DNA of 6,466 nt from Balneolales bacterium (GCA_007135895.1 SLHZ01000020.1:1-6466); one strand, 5' to 3'; shown: positions 1 to 6,465, counted from the first letter of the stretch. Translations and numbers: made by a program. Notes: generated from the sequence alone by a model not told the origin.

Positions 1-663
1 GCCAATATCTGCGAGCGGGTGGGCGCCGATGTCGACAGTGTCCGGCGTGGTATCGGGTCGGATTCACGCATCGGCAAACGGTTTCTGTTTGCCGGCATCG
101 GCTACGGAGGCAGCTGTTTTCCGAAAGATGTACAGGCATTGCACTTCACAGCTCGTGAAAACGAATATGACTTTCGCATACTCGACTCGGTCATGAAAGT
201 CAATGATGACCAGAAACTGTCCATTGTCGAAAAAATTAAAAAACACTACGACAACCAGGTTGAAGGTCTGACCTTCGGAGTGTGGGGACTCACTTTCAAG
301 CCGGAAACGGATGATATCAGGGAAGCACCCTCGCTCTATATCATCAGGGACCTGATTAAAATGGGAGTGAAGATCAAGGCGTATGACCCCGAAGGGCGGG
401 CTACCTTCGCAGAAGCGGTTGGAAAAGAGATCAGTGACCAGGTCGATTATGTGGAAGACCAGACAGCAGCGCTGGATGGATCAGACGCCCTGATCATCTG
501 CACCGAATGGAACGAGTTTCGCCGACCCGATTTTGACAAATTCCGTACCTTACTGAAAAAGCCGGTCATTTTTGACGGTCGCAATCTCTATGACCTTGAT
601 AGAATGGAAGCGCTTGGCGTGACCTACTACAGTGTCGGACGGCGCATCGTCAATCCAGGCTGA
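1..663 (+). CDS. ugd: UDP-glucose 6-dehydrogenase, C-terminal half (5' truncated by window edge)
   Basis: This enzyme oxidises UDP-glucose to UDP-glucuronate in the cytoplasm with two NAD+. Only the last 220 residues are in the window; the reading frame is open from base 1, so the NAD-binding N-terminal half lies to the left. Visible motifs are the catalytic-cysteine loop [10 protein letters not shown] (Cys codon at 115-117), the central helix start [19 protein letters not shown], and the C-terminal Rossmann signature [18 protein letters not shown], followed by AYDPEG and ICTEWNEFR for the UDP-binding domain. These separate it from UDP-ManNAc/GlcNAc dehydrogenases, which belong to the same superfamily. 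The visible part matches the C-terminal half of a family usually about 430-450 residues long. The next gene, 44 bases downstream, uses its product. Nothing in the visible part suggests decay. Confidence 0.95.
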   Translation, partial: ANICERVGADVDSVRRGIGSDSRIGKRFLFAGIGYGGSCFPKDVQALHFTARENEYDFRILDSVMKVNDDQKLSIVEKIKKHYDNQVEGLTFGVWGLTFKPETDDIREAPSLYIIRDLIKMGVKIKAYDPEGRATFAEAVGKEISDQVDYVEDQTAALDGSDALIICTEWNEFRRPDFDKFRTLLKKPVIFDGRNLYDLDRMEALGVTYYSVGRRIVNPG

Positions 664-707
664 GAAGCTTTTGTAATCCGTAACAGTTTTTATCCGGGCA
701 CGGACCC

Positions 708-1652
708 ATGGATCGTGTACTCATAACCGGTGGAGCCGGTTTCATCGGCTCCCATCTCTGTGCACGCTTTCTGCACGAAGGCTGTGAAGTGATCTGTATT
801 GACAATTTTTCCACCGGCCGGCCTGCAAATATATACCCGTTTCGGAACCATGAAGGCTTTCAGTTGATTACCTATGATGTGACGGGCTATTTGCATATCA
901 AAGGGCCGGTCTCACTGGTGCTTCATTTTGCTTCACCGGCCTCACCCAAGGACTTCCTGGAGATGCCGATACAAACCCTGAAGGTGGGTTCCCTCGGCAC
1001 CCACAAGGCACTTGGACTGGCCAAGGCGAAGAATGCCGGTTTCCTTCTGGCATCTACCAGTGAAGTCTATGGTGATCCGGAAGAACATCCTCAGAGCGAA
1101 TCCTACACCGGAAGAGTAGATCCGGTGGGGCTGCGCGGTGTTTATGATGAAGCCAAGCGCTTTGCCGAAGCCATGGTCATGGCTTACCATCGCAGCCACG
1201 GCATTCCAACCCGGATTGCCAGGATATTCAACACCTATGGTCCGGGCATGCGCGTCGGTGACGGAAGGGTACTGCCCAATTTTTTTACACAGGCGCTTCG
1301 CAATGAACCGCTGACCATCTATGGAGACGGCTCCCACACCCGGTCATTCTGCTATATCGACGATCTGGTGGAAGGTCTCTACCGGCTCTGTTTCACGGAT
1401 TATTCCGAGCCGGTTAACCTGGGCAACCCCGAAGAGATCTCCATGCTGGATCTGGCCCGCGAGATCATCCGGATCACCGGAAGCCGAAGTAGTCTGGAGT
1501 TCCGTGAACTGCCCGAAGGCGACCCGGTCCGCAGAAGACCCGATATCCGGCTGGCCATGGAGCGGCTGGACTGGAAACCGCTGGTTGACCGAAAAACAGG
1601 TCTGCAGAAAACCCTGGATTATTTCAGGGGAAACAATGGCTTGAATGCCTGA
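708..1652 (+). CDS. uxs: UDP-glucuronate decarboxylase (UDP-xylose synthase), extended SDR family
   Basis: Predicted to convert UDP-glucuronate to UDP-xylose by NAD+-dependent oxidation, decarboxylation and re-reduction. The 314-residue length is normal for the soluble bacterial form. The NAD-binding glycine motif GGAGFIGSH is at residues 8-16. HFASPASP is at 73-80. The active-site strand STSEVYGDP (116-124) supplies Thr117 and Glu119, and the SDR pair Tyr146/Lys150 lies in [17 protein letters not shown] and DGRVLPNF (174-192) and [19 protein letters not shown] (205-223) bind the nucleotide sugar, and [10 protein letters not shown] (271-280) is the late family signature. The Glu after Thr-Ser, the YDEAKR motif and this late signature favour UXS over UDP-glucose 4-epimerase or dTDP-glucose 4,6-dehydratase. 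ATG 708 is chosen because an in-frame TAA sits at 681-683 and no other start lies between them; no good Shine-Dalgarno is visible. The upstream ugd provides the substrate. Confidence 0.92.
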   Translation: MDRVLITGGAGFIGSHLCARFLHEGCEVICIDNFSTGRPANIYPFRNHEGFQLITYDVTGYLHIKGPVSLVLHFASPASPKDFLEMPIQTLKVGSLGTHKALGLAKAKNAGFLLASTSEVYGDPEEHPQSESYTGRVDPVGLRGVYDEAKRFAEAMVMAYHRSHGIPTRIARIFNTYGPGMRVGDGRVLPNFFTQALRNEPLTIYGDGSHTRSFCYIDDLVEGLYRLCFTDYSEPVNLGNPEEISMLDLAREIIRITGSRSSLEFRELPEGDPVRRRPDIRLAMERLDWKPLVDRKTGLQKTLDYFRGNNGLNA

Positions 1653-1667
1653 ATCAGGGCGTATACC

Positions 1668-3482
1668 GTGCGCATACTTGGAATATCCTGCTATTATCAC
1701 GATGCCGCCGCCGCACTGCTGGTAGATGGCGAGCTGAAAGCGGCTGCCCAGGAAGAGCGTTTTTCACGGATCCGACATGACCAGGACTTTCCTTCAAAAG
1801 CTATTGCATGGTGCCTGGCCGATCAGAAACTCACCGTCGATGATCTGGATGCCGTAGTCTTCTATGATAAACCGTTTCTGAAGTTCGAACGCATTCTGGA
1901 GACCTATCTGCACTATGCGCCGGCAGGTATCCGCAGTGCCTGGAAGTCGTTGCCTCTCTGGATTAAACAGAAACTGTGGATCTCCGATCTCATCCGCACG
2001 GAACTCAACTATCAGGGAGAACTGCTCTTCCCGGAACACCATGAATCGCACGCGGCATCGGCATTTTTCCCTTCACCGTACAAGGAGGCGGCCGTGGTGA
2101 CGATGGACGGTGTGGGGGAATGGGCAACGAGTTCTATTGGTTTTGGCTCGCGCAACCGGATCCGGCTGACTCATGAGCTGCATTTCCCACACTCCCTGGG
2201 GCTGCTTTATTCCGCTTTTACCTACTTCACCGGTTTCAGGGTCAATTCCGGTGAATACAAGGTAATGGGCCTGGCTCCGTACGGTGAGCCCAGATACCGG
2301 GACCTGATTCTTGAAAAACTCCTGGATCTGCGGGATGACGGCTCCTTCCGGCTGAATATGAAATATTTCGGATACGGATCGGGACTCACCATGACCAACC
2401 GCCGTTTCTCCCGTCTTTTCGGAGGTCCGCCCCGCAAGCCGGAAACACCCATTACGCGCCGGGAAATGGACCTGGCCGCTTCCGTACAGGCCGTTACCAC
2501 AGAGATCATGATGCGAATGGCCCGCACTGCACGTCGGACCACCGGCTGCCGGAACCTCTGTCTGGCAGGAGGGGTAGCCCTGAATTGCGTGGGAAACGGC
2601 CATCTGCACAGAAGCGGGCTGTTCGACAACCTCTGGATTCAGCCTGCTGCCGGCGATGCCGGGGGTGCCGTTGGCGCCGCCTATATGGCCTGGCACCAAT
2701 TTTTTGACCAGCCCCGAAACCCCGGTCAAAACGACTCCATGAAGGGGGCGCTTCTTGGTCCGGCATATTCAACCCGTGAAATACGATCTTTTCTTCATGC
2801 AAGATCACGCGAGTGCTATCACCAGGAACCGTTGCCTGAGGATGAAATGATCAGGCGAACCGCACGTTTCCTGGCCGGCGGAAAAGTGGTCGGCTGGTTT
2901 CAGGGACGCATGGAGTTCGGTCCGAGGGCACTCGGAAGCCGGTCCATTCTGGCGGATCCGCGTTCCGGGCAGATGCAGAAAATCCTCAATCTGAAGATAA
3001 AGTACAGAGAGAGTTTCCGCCCGTTTGCACCCAGCGTGTTGATGGAAAAAGTATCGGACTATTTTGAGCTTTCCAGTCCCAGTCCCTATATGCTGCTTGT
3101 GGCGGATGTGGCCAAACGCATAAAAAAACAAACGGACAGCCGGGCTGAGGGCCTCGAGAAAAGGCACCAGATACGGTCCGAATTGCCGGCTGTGACACAT
3201 GTGGACGGTTCGGCCCGTATTCAGACCGTTGACGCCGGGACAAACCCGAGGTATCATGCACTCATATCATGCTTTGAAAAACTCACCGGTTACCCGGTTG
3301 TCATCAATACCAGCTTTAATGTCCGGGGTGAGCCCATCGTCTGCACACCGCAGGATGCATGGCGCTGCTTCATGAGGACGGATATGGATGTGCTGGTGAT
3401 GGACCGCTTTGTGATTGAAAAAAATGACAACGACCGCCTTCTGGATCCGAATGAGGCAATGGCCGGTCTGGAACCGGATTAA
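1668..3482 (+). CDS. O-carbamoyltransferase, NodU/CmcH/TobZ family
   Basis: Family members make carbamoyl-adenylate from carbamoyl phosphate and ATP and transfer the carbamoyl group to a hydroxyl of a sugar, antibiotic or other small molecule (NodU, TobZ and SxtI are examples). The 604 residues are a full-length protein. The N-terminal Kae1-like domain opens with RILGISCYYHDAAAALL. Likely metal and nucleotide residues are His124, His125 and His128 in HHESHAASAFFPSPY, Asp147 in MDGVGEW, GEYKVMGLAPYGEP (195-208), GGVALNC (301-307) and Asp330 in AAGDAGGAVGAA. The C-terminal carbamoyl-phosphate domain has FQGRMEFGPRALGSRSILAD (411-430), RESFRPFAPS (447-456), THVDGSARIQTVD and VINTSFNVRGEPIV. The start is GTG at 1668: an in-frame stop (TGA 1650-1652, which also ends the upstream gene) leaves no other choice, the family N-terminus begins right there, and AGGG at 1656-1659 is suitably placed. 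The acceptor cannot be read from sequence; the sugar-nucleotide neighbours suggest a glycan or nucleotide-linked sugar. Confidence 0.93.
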   Translation: MRILGISCYYHDAAAALLVDGELKAAAQEERFSRIRHDQDFPSKAIAWCLADQKLTVDDLDAVVFYDKPFLKFERILETYLHYAPAGIRSAWKSLPLWIKQKLWISDLIRTELNYQGELLFPEHHESHAASAFFPSPYKEAAVVTMDGVGEWATSSIGFGSRNRIRLTHELHFPHSLGLLYSAFTYFTGFRVNSGEYKVMGLAPYGEPRYRDLILEKLLDLRDDGSFRLNMKYFGYGSGLTMTNRRFSRLFGGPPRKPETPITRREMDLAASVQAVTTEIMMRMARTARRTTGCRNLCLAGGVALNCVGNGHLHRSGLFDNLWIQPAAGDAGGAVGAAYMAWHQFFDQPRNPGQNDSMKGALLGPAYSTREIRSFLHARSRECYHQEPLPEDEMIRRTARFLAGGKVVGWFQGRMEFGPRALGSRSILADPRSGQMQKILNLKIKYRESFRPFAPSVLMEKVSDYFELSSPSPYMLLVADVAKRIKKQTDSRAEGLEKRHQIRSELPAVTHVDGSARIQTVDAGTNPRYHALISCFEKLTGYPVVINTSFNVRGEPIVCTPQDAWRCFMRTDMDVLVMDRFVIEKNDNDRLLDPNEAMAGLEPD

Positions 3483-3499
3483 AACAAGGGTACCTGCCC

Positions 3500-3931
3500 A
3501 TGATATCGGCTTTTATTAAAGAAATCACCATCAACAGGAGTAAACTGAAACAGTTCGCCTGGATAATGGCCCTCATGCTGGGCCTGGTGATACCCGCCAT
3601 TCTTTTGTGGGTTGGGGACTGGCAGATTTCAATGGCCGTTCAAGTAATGGTTCTGGCAGGAGCCCTGTTCCTGGTGTCGGGTCTGATGGCACCCATGGTT
3701 CTGCGAATACCCTACATCATGTGGATGCTGCTGGCACTGATACTGGGAAGCGTGATGACACGCATCATTATCGCCATTGTTTTCTATTTTCTGATTACCC
3801 CTGTAGGAATGGTACGAAGGGCCCTTGGAAAGAGCGACCCGCTTGGGAGCAAAACCGATCCGTCAGCATCAGGCTATTGGATTCTTCGTGAAGAGGAGCC
3901 AGACTCCGGCCGAATGAAAAAACAGTACTGA
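3500..3931 (+). CDS. SxtJ-family small integral membrane protein
   Basis: A 143-residue inner-membrane protein that resembles the SxtJ family, whose members commonly sit directly after carbamoyltransferase genes (sxtI-sxtJ in saxitoxin clusters). The family has no established biochemical role that I know of. Three hydrophobic segments are visible at about residues 18-37, 46-65 and 73-100, the last including TRIIIAIVFYFLITPVGMVRR. The tail DPLGSKTDPSASGYWI followed by a charged stretch ending in MKKQY fits the family's typical cytoplasmic end, a Tyr-Trp motif followed by a basic-aromatic terminus. ATG 3500 lies 17 bases after the carbamoyltransferase stop, with AAGGG at 3486-3490 as a weak ribosome site. 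Co-translation with the carbamoyltransferase suggests it recruits that enzyme, or the acceptor, to the membrane; that is inference. No SxtK-like small ORF follows. Confidence 0.75.
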   Translation: MISAFIKEITINRSKLKQFAWIMALMLGLVIPAILLWVGDWQISMAVQVMVLAGALFLVSGLMAPMVLRIPYIMWMLLALILGSVMTRIIIAIVFYFLITPVGMVRRALGKSDPLGSKTDPSASGYWILREEEPDSGRMKKQY

Positions 3932-3937
3932 TACTCA

Positions 3938-4015
3938 GGACGCACGGTTCGTCCGATCAAAATTGGACAGGATGCCTGTCTCATTCACTCAAGATAGCAG
4001 AGCGATACACGCTCT
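3938..4015. terminator. Convergent junction with three short inverted repeats, possible bidirectional terminator
   Basis: The 82-base gap between the SxtJ-like gene and the convergent DUF2914 gene contains three small inverted repeats in a row. They are GGACG/CGTCC at 3938-3954 (5 bp, 7-base loop), GACAGG/CCTGTC at 3966-3980 (6 bp, 3-base loop) and AGAGCG/CGCTCT at 3999-4015 (6 bp, 5-base loop). The last overlaps the DUF2914 stop codon at 4014-4016. None is followed by a convincing T-run on either strand, so they are not canonical intrinsic terminators. The position between convergent genes makes a transcription-ending role plausible. Confidence 0.4.
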
Positions 4016-4607
4016 ATTCACTTACATGAAAACGAATTTCATCCATCAGGGTGCCATCGGCTTTTTTCAAACGGACACGCCATGTCCCCGGTTGAAGACC
4101 AACCGAAGAGTACGTTCTCCAGTTGGGTGATATGCCGATCTTGCTGCTCATTTCGAAGTAGAGATCTTCTTCATAATACCAGTAGAAATAGACATCCTGC
4201 ATCACATTGCTGTTGTGAATTCTTGCAAAACACCATGCCCTGGCATCTGTCATGGTGTAGGATTCAACGATGTCAACCGGTTCGCGCTCAATTACATCGC
4301 GTGCCAGAACAAATTGGATAACATAGATGGTATCACGGGTCATGTCGGTGTGATCATTGCCGGAACCAGTCGTATTCTGCCGAATCGATGATGAATCAAT
4401 TGATAAATTGGAGCTCCCGTTTGTCGCTTCGATGATTTGATCCGTATGAGATGCTCCTTTCCCATTCAAGTGTGTCTCTTGAGTAGTCAGCGCTCCCTGT
4501 GCCAGGACCACAATCAGCAGCGTCAGCATGATTCCAGTAATGACATAAGTAACCCGGTTTTTACCCGGAATACCGGTACGCGAACGTTTATCATGGAATA
4601 GTGACAT
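4014..4607 (-). CDS. Membrane-anchored DUF2914-domain protein
   Basis: A 197-residue protein of unknown function. Residues 1-16 are short and basic, and about 19-39 form one hydrophobic helix (YVITGIMLTLLIVVLAQGAL), best read as an uncleaved signal anchor that places the rest in the periplasm. Residues 40-92 are a Ser/Thr/Asn/Gly-rich, low-complexity linker. The C-terminal 100 residues look like a DUF2914 domain: an opening strand FVLARDVIEREPVD, a strand with YFYWYYEEDLYFEM, the Trp163-Arg segment PNWRTYSS, then LQPGTWRVRL with Trp176, and a closing DGTLMDEIRFHV. The pattern suggests a beta-sandwich, possibly a binding domain. The ATG at 4605-4607 is preceded by an A/T-rich leader with no Shine-Dalgarno. 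It is divergent from the outer-membrane barrel gene and lower in G+C than the glycan genes (78 of 180 bases G or C over three sampled 60-base lines). Confidence 0.75.
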   Translation of the reverse strand: MSLFHDKRSRTGIPGKNRVTYVITGIMLTLLIVVLAQGALTTQETHLNGKGASHTDQIIEATNGSSNLSIDSSSIRQNTTGSGNDHTDMTRDTIYVIQFVLARDVIEREPVDIVESYTMTDARAWCFARIHNSNVMQDVYFYWYYEEDLYFEMSSKIGISPNWRTYSSVGLQPGTWRVRLKKADGTLMDEIRFHVSE

Positions 4608-4673
4608 TGTGAAAAAAGTTTTATGGATAGGATTTCATTATCAACAGTGCAGGATGAAACCCTGATGTGTGAC

Positions 4674-4702
4674 CAGATCCTTCAAATCTATCTCAGATCC
4701 TT
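4674..4702. repeat. Pair of 9-bp direct repeats CAGATCCTT, 20-bp period
   Basis: CAGATCCTT occurs at 4674-4682 and again, identical, at 4694-4702 with 11 bases between. A 20-base period places both copies on nearly the same face of the helix, an arrangement used by dimeric regulators. The pair lies 67-95 bases upstream of the DUF2914 start codon, so it would sit near or downstream of a promoter for that gene. There is no other support for a regulatory role. Confidence 0.4.
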
Positions 4703-4850
4703 GTAAATGATGCTCTTATATTCAATTAATAAAGAAAGCAGAGTGTTTGTTAAAATAGACTGACAAGTGGGTACTGATTTTGAATCCACAAAGTTACGAA
4801 TCAGGCATCAAAGATATTGTAAAAAAAACATTAAATAACATTAAGCTGTT

Positions 4851-4870
4851 CGGTTTATTGGTTGAAACCG
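4851..4870. repeat. Inverted repeat CGGTTT/AAACCG
   Basis: CGGTTT at 4851-4856 pairs with AAACCG at 4865-4870 across an 8-base loop. It sits about 100 bases upstream of the barrel gene start, and just after an A-tract and two ACATTAA copies in a 10-base register. It could be an operator or a leader hairpin; a chance palindrome is also possible. Confidence 0.35.
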
Positions 4871-4911
4871 TGATATCTTGTGAAAGCAGCTCACTTTTCA
4901 GGGAAAGAAAG

Positions 4912-4941
4912 ATTGTCTGTGAGAATATTGTCTGTGAAAAA
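4912..4941 (+). repeat. Two-copy 15-bp tandem repeat
   Basis: ATTGTCTGTGAGAAT (4912-4926) is followed at once by ATTGTCTGTGAAAAA (4927-4941). The first 11 bases are identical and 13 of 15 match overall. The array ends about 25 bases before the barrel start codon, so it lies in or next to the 5' leader and could alter spacing or translation. It may equally be a replication-slippage relic. Confidence 0.6.
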
Positions 4942-4965
4942 AAGGAATAAAGAATCTTGTGATCC

Positions 4966-6279
4966 ATGTGTCATACTATGCCCCAAATCGGAAGTCATCG
5001 TTTTCTGCTCTGGTTTATGCTGTTATTCGGGGTATTGATTCTTTTGCCCAATGCACTGAGAGCCCAACTGCTGGGGTCGGACCGTTATGAATTGCGCTTG
5101 GTTCCGGATCTGTGGTACAACAGTGTTGACGGTATACGGGCCGGAGTCCGGTTTCGCGGAGAAGATCCCCGTACGTTTCTGGATGGACCTCACCGTCTGA
5201 GTGCGGGCATCTGGCTGGCTACCCGGTTTCCGGACGATCCGGTTTCCTATCGTGTCTCTTATGTCCATCCGATTGCTTTCATAAGTGATGACCTTGGAGA
5301 AGGATCGTTACGTCTTAACAGCACCATACGCACCGGTATTTACCGGCATGAAGCCGGTATTCAAAAAAGATGGCAACCCGGTTTTGATGAATTTGTTTCA
5401 TATGATCTGATACTAATGGCCGGTTTTTACCAGAGATATGATGATGCCTATCTGATCTGGAGTTCTCAGTGGCAGGATGATCCGATTATCTACGTGCGGC
5501 CGCACTTTCGAATGCGGGGTCGGAACCGCATGGGCAGGTGGACACTGCGCATTTCCTCCACGGGTGGCTGGAACCCTTCCCGGGAGTCACTGCATCAGGA
5601 TTATGCAGGAAACGTTGCCGATTATCCGGGGTTGCTGGGTGCGGACGGATTGTTTTCTAAGGCCTCGGTCGAGCTGTTGCAGCAAGCTCACCTGAGGTAT
5701 GGCTTTTTTGTCAGAACCCGCCTTTTCGGGGGCTGGGCATCCGATTCAACGCCTCCTGAGCAACGCTTTTATCCCTCCCAGGCCCCGGCTTTCGACTGGA
5801 TTGAGTCGGGATGGACACGCGCCTCGGGTACCTTGCCTTCTCAATGGTTCCGTTCGGGGTGGATCCATGTGCCTGGCAGCGCCGGGCTGCGTGGGTACAC
5901 AGGAAAAACAAGTCGTCTACTCGAGAGCGGAAAAGCCGCATGGATTCAGCATTCGCTTGCCATCAATGCTGATATTGGTTTTCCGAATCCATTGAGCATG
6001 TGGCTAAAAAACCGTCAATGGGTCGGTGAGTTTGTCCGCTTTGAGTCCTATTTGCTTATTGATGCTGGGTGGGTCTTTGAACCTGAAAATGAAAGCTCCC
6101 TGCTCTGGAGCTCGGGTGCCGGAGTGATGCTCTCCCTGAACATCCCCGACTACCTGGGGCAGGACAGGGGCTTCTTCCTTCGTTACGAAATACCCGCATG
6201 GGTTTCCGACCCGGCCGATCAGGAGCCGGTACTCAAGTACCGGCACTTGTTGAGCCTGGGTGCCCAGTTCCACTTTTGA
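4966..6279 (+). CDS. Outer-membrane beta-barrel protein, Omp85/D15-like barrel without POTRA domains
   Basis: A 437-residue exported protein. Residues 12-33 form a hydrophobic signal peptide ending near NALRA, with likely cleavage before QLL and no lipobox Cys. The mature part starts directly with barrel-type strands (YELRLVPDLWYNSVDGIRAGVRF) and alternates polar and aromatic residues to the end, closing with LGAQFHF; a terminal Phe is typical for BAM-dependent barrels. GSAGLRGY at residues 304-311 resembles the L6 (V/L)RG(F/Y) motif of Omp85 proteins. The strands after it (YLLIDAGWVF, then SSGAGVMLSLNIP, then FFLRYEIPAWVSDP) follow the usual D15 C-terminal order. No POTRA or passenger domain precedes the barrel, so it could be a stand-alone Omp85-type barrel. 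ATG 4966 is used because TGA at 4960-4962 is in frame upstream; ATG 4978 would give a slightly shorter, also plausible signal peptide. Substrate and function are unknown. Confidence 0.75.
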   Translation: MCHTMPQIGSHRFLLWFMLLFGVLILLPNALRAQLLGSDRYELRLVPDLWYNSVDGIRAGVRFRGEDPRTFLDGPHRLSAGIWLATRFPDDPVSYRVSYVHPIAFISDDLGEGSLRLNSTIRTGIYRHEAGIQKRWQPGFDEFVSYDLILMAGFYQRYDDAYLIWSSQWQDDPIIYVRPHFRMRGRNRMGRWTLRISSTGGWNPSRESLHQDYAGNVADYPGLLGADGLFSKASVELLQQAHLRYGFFVRTRLFGGWASDSTPPEQRFYPSQAPAFDWIESGWTRASGTLPSQWFRSGWIHVPGSAGLRGYTGKTSRLLESGKAAWIQHSLAINADIGFPNPLSMWLKNRQWVGEFVRFESYLLIDAGWVFEPENESSLLWSSGAGVMLSLNIPDYLGQDRGFFLRYEIPAWVSDPADQEPVLKYRHLLSLGAQFHF

Positions 6280-6282
6280 CGG

Positions 6283-6314
6283 GATCGGATTGATCTGTAG
6301 AGATCAATCCGATC
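6283..6314. terminator. Perfect 14-bp inverted repeat, probable bidirectional terminator hairpin
   Basis: GATCGGATTGATCT (6283-6296) and AGATCAATCCGATC (6301-6314) are perfectly complementary around a GTAG loop. The hairpin starts 4 bases after the barrel stop codon and ends 7 bases before the stop of the convergent membrane-protein gene. It could therefore act on transcripts from both sides. Neither side has a T-run, so the stem may work through RNA stability or a factor rather than as a textbook intrinsic terminator. Confidence 0.7.
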
Positions 6315-6321
6315 ACAAGGA

Positions 6322-6465
6322 TTACTGACTGTTGTTTGTCGGCTTGATGCGTGTGATCAGGACGGCCGCCAGCAGGCAGGCAACTCCCGGAATCCAGAAA
6401 GCGAGCCGGAAATCGCCGATAGCGAACATTTTTTCAGTGACCTCTCCCTGGGCATCAAGGACTTC
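6322..6465 (-). CDS. C-terminal end of an integral membrane protein, probably a transporter (truncated by window edge)
   Basis: Reading the minus strand from the right edge gives an open frame of 47 residues ending in TAA at 6322-6324. It contains a polar segment EVLDAQGEVTEKMFAIGDF, then a hydrophobic helix LAFWIPGVACLLAAVLI and a basic tail TRIKPTNNSQ. A final transmembrane helix followed by a short positively charged cytoplasmic tail is usual for major facilitator transporters, but too little is visible to name a family. It is convergent with the barrel gene and separated from it by 42 bases that hold the strong inverted repeat. Confidence 0.6.
   Translation of the reverse strand, partial: EVLDAQGEVTEKMFAIGDFRLAFWIPGVACLLAAVLITRIKPTNNSQ

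Larger units (their letters stand above)
4608..4965. other. AT-rich divergent intergenic region (358 bases), presumed to hold both promoters
   Basis: This stretch separates the divergent DUF2914 and barrel genes and contains no convincing gene. Hand counting gives 78 G+C in 240 bases at 4681-4920, far below the coding flanks. It contains short direct repeats (CAGATCCTT at 4674-4682 and 4694-4702; ACATTAA at 4828-4834 and 4838-4844), a hairpin at 4851-4870, an A-tract at 4821-4828 and a 15-base tandem duplication at 4912-4941. I could not identify a confident -35/-10 pair on either strand. One TAACTTTG match to the Bacteroidota -7 consensus lies on the minus strand at 4789-4796, without a correctly spaced -33 element. 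Confidence 0.6.

Noticed and set aside
942..1337. Long minus-strand ORF inside the UXS gene
   Set aside because: It is antisense to a gene with complete catalytic motifs and has no recognisable domain of its own.
2073..2729. Long minus-strand ORF of 218 codons inside the carbamoyltransferase gene
   Set aside because: It is a shadow of a strongly conserved coding frame in G+C-rich DNA; its translation is low in hydrophobic pattern and matches no family I recognise.
3974..4117. Possible SxtK-like small ORF after the SxtJ-like gene
   Set aside because: The only plus-strand frames here run antisense into the DUF2914 gene and show no hydrophobic segment of the SxtK kind.
4623..4706. A 27-codon ORF on the plus strand in the divergent intergenic region, beginning MDRISLSTVQ
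   Set aside because: It has no ribosome site and no recognisable motif, it lies in AT-rich DNA where short ORFs arise by chance, and it contains the CAGATCCTT repeats.
4789..4796. TAACTTTG on the minus strand as a Bacteroidota-type -7 promoter box for the DUF2914 gene
   Set aside because: The match to TAnnTTTG is exact, but the nearest TTTG upstream is only 12 bases away instead of about 19, and a match of this length is fairly likely by chance in a region this size.
4966..5065. Barrel protein as a lipoprotein
   Set aside because: The only Cys near the N-terminus is residue 2, before the hydrophobic core, so there is no lipobox; ordinary signal peptidase I cleavage near residue 33 fits better.
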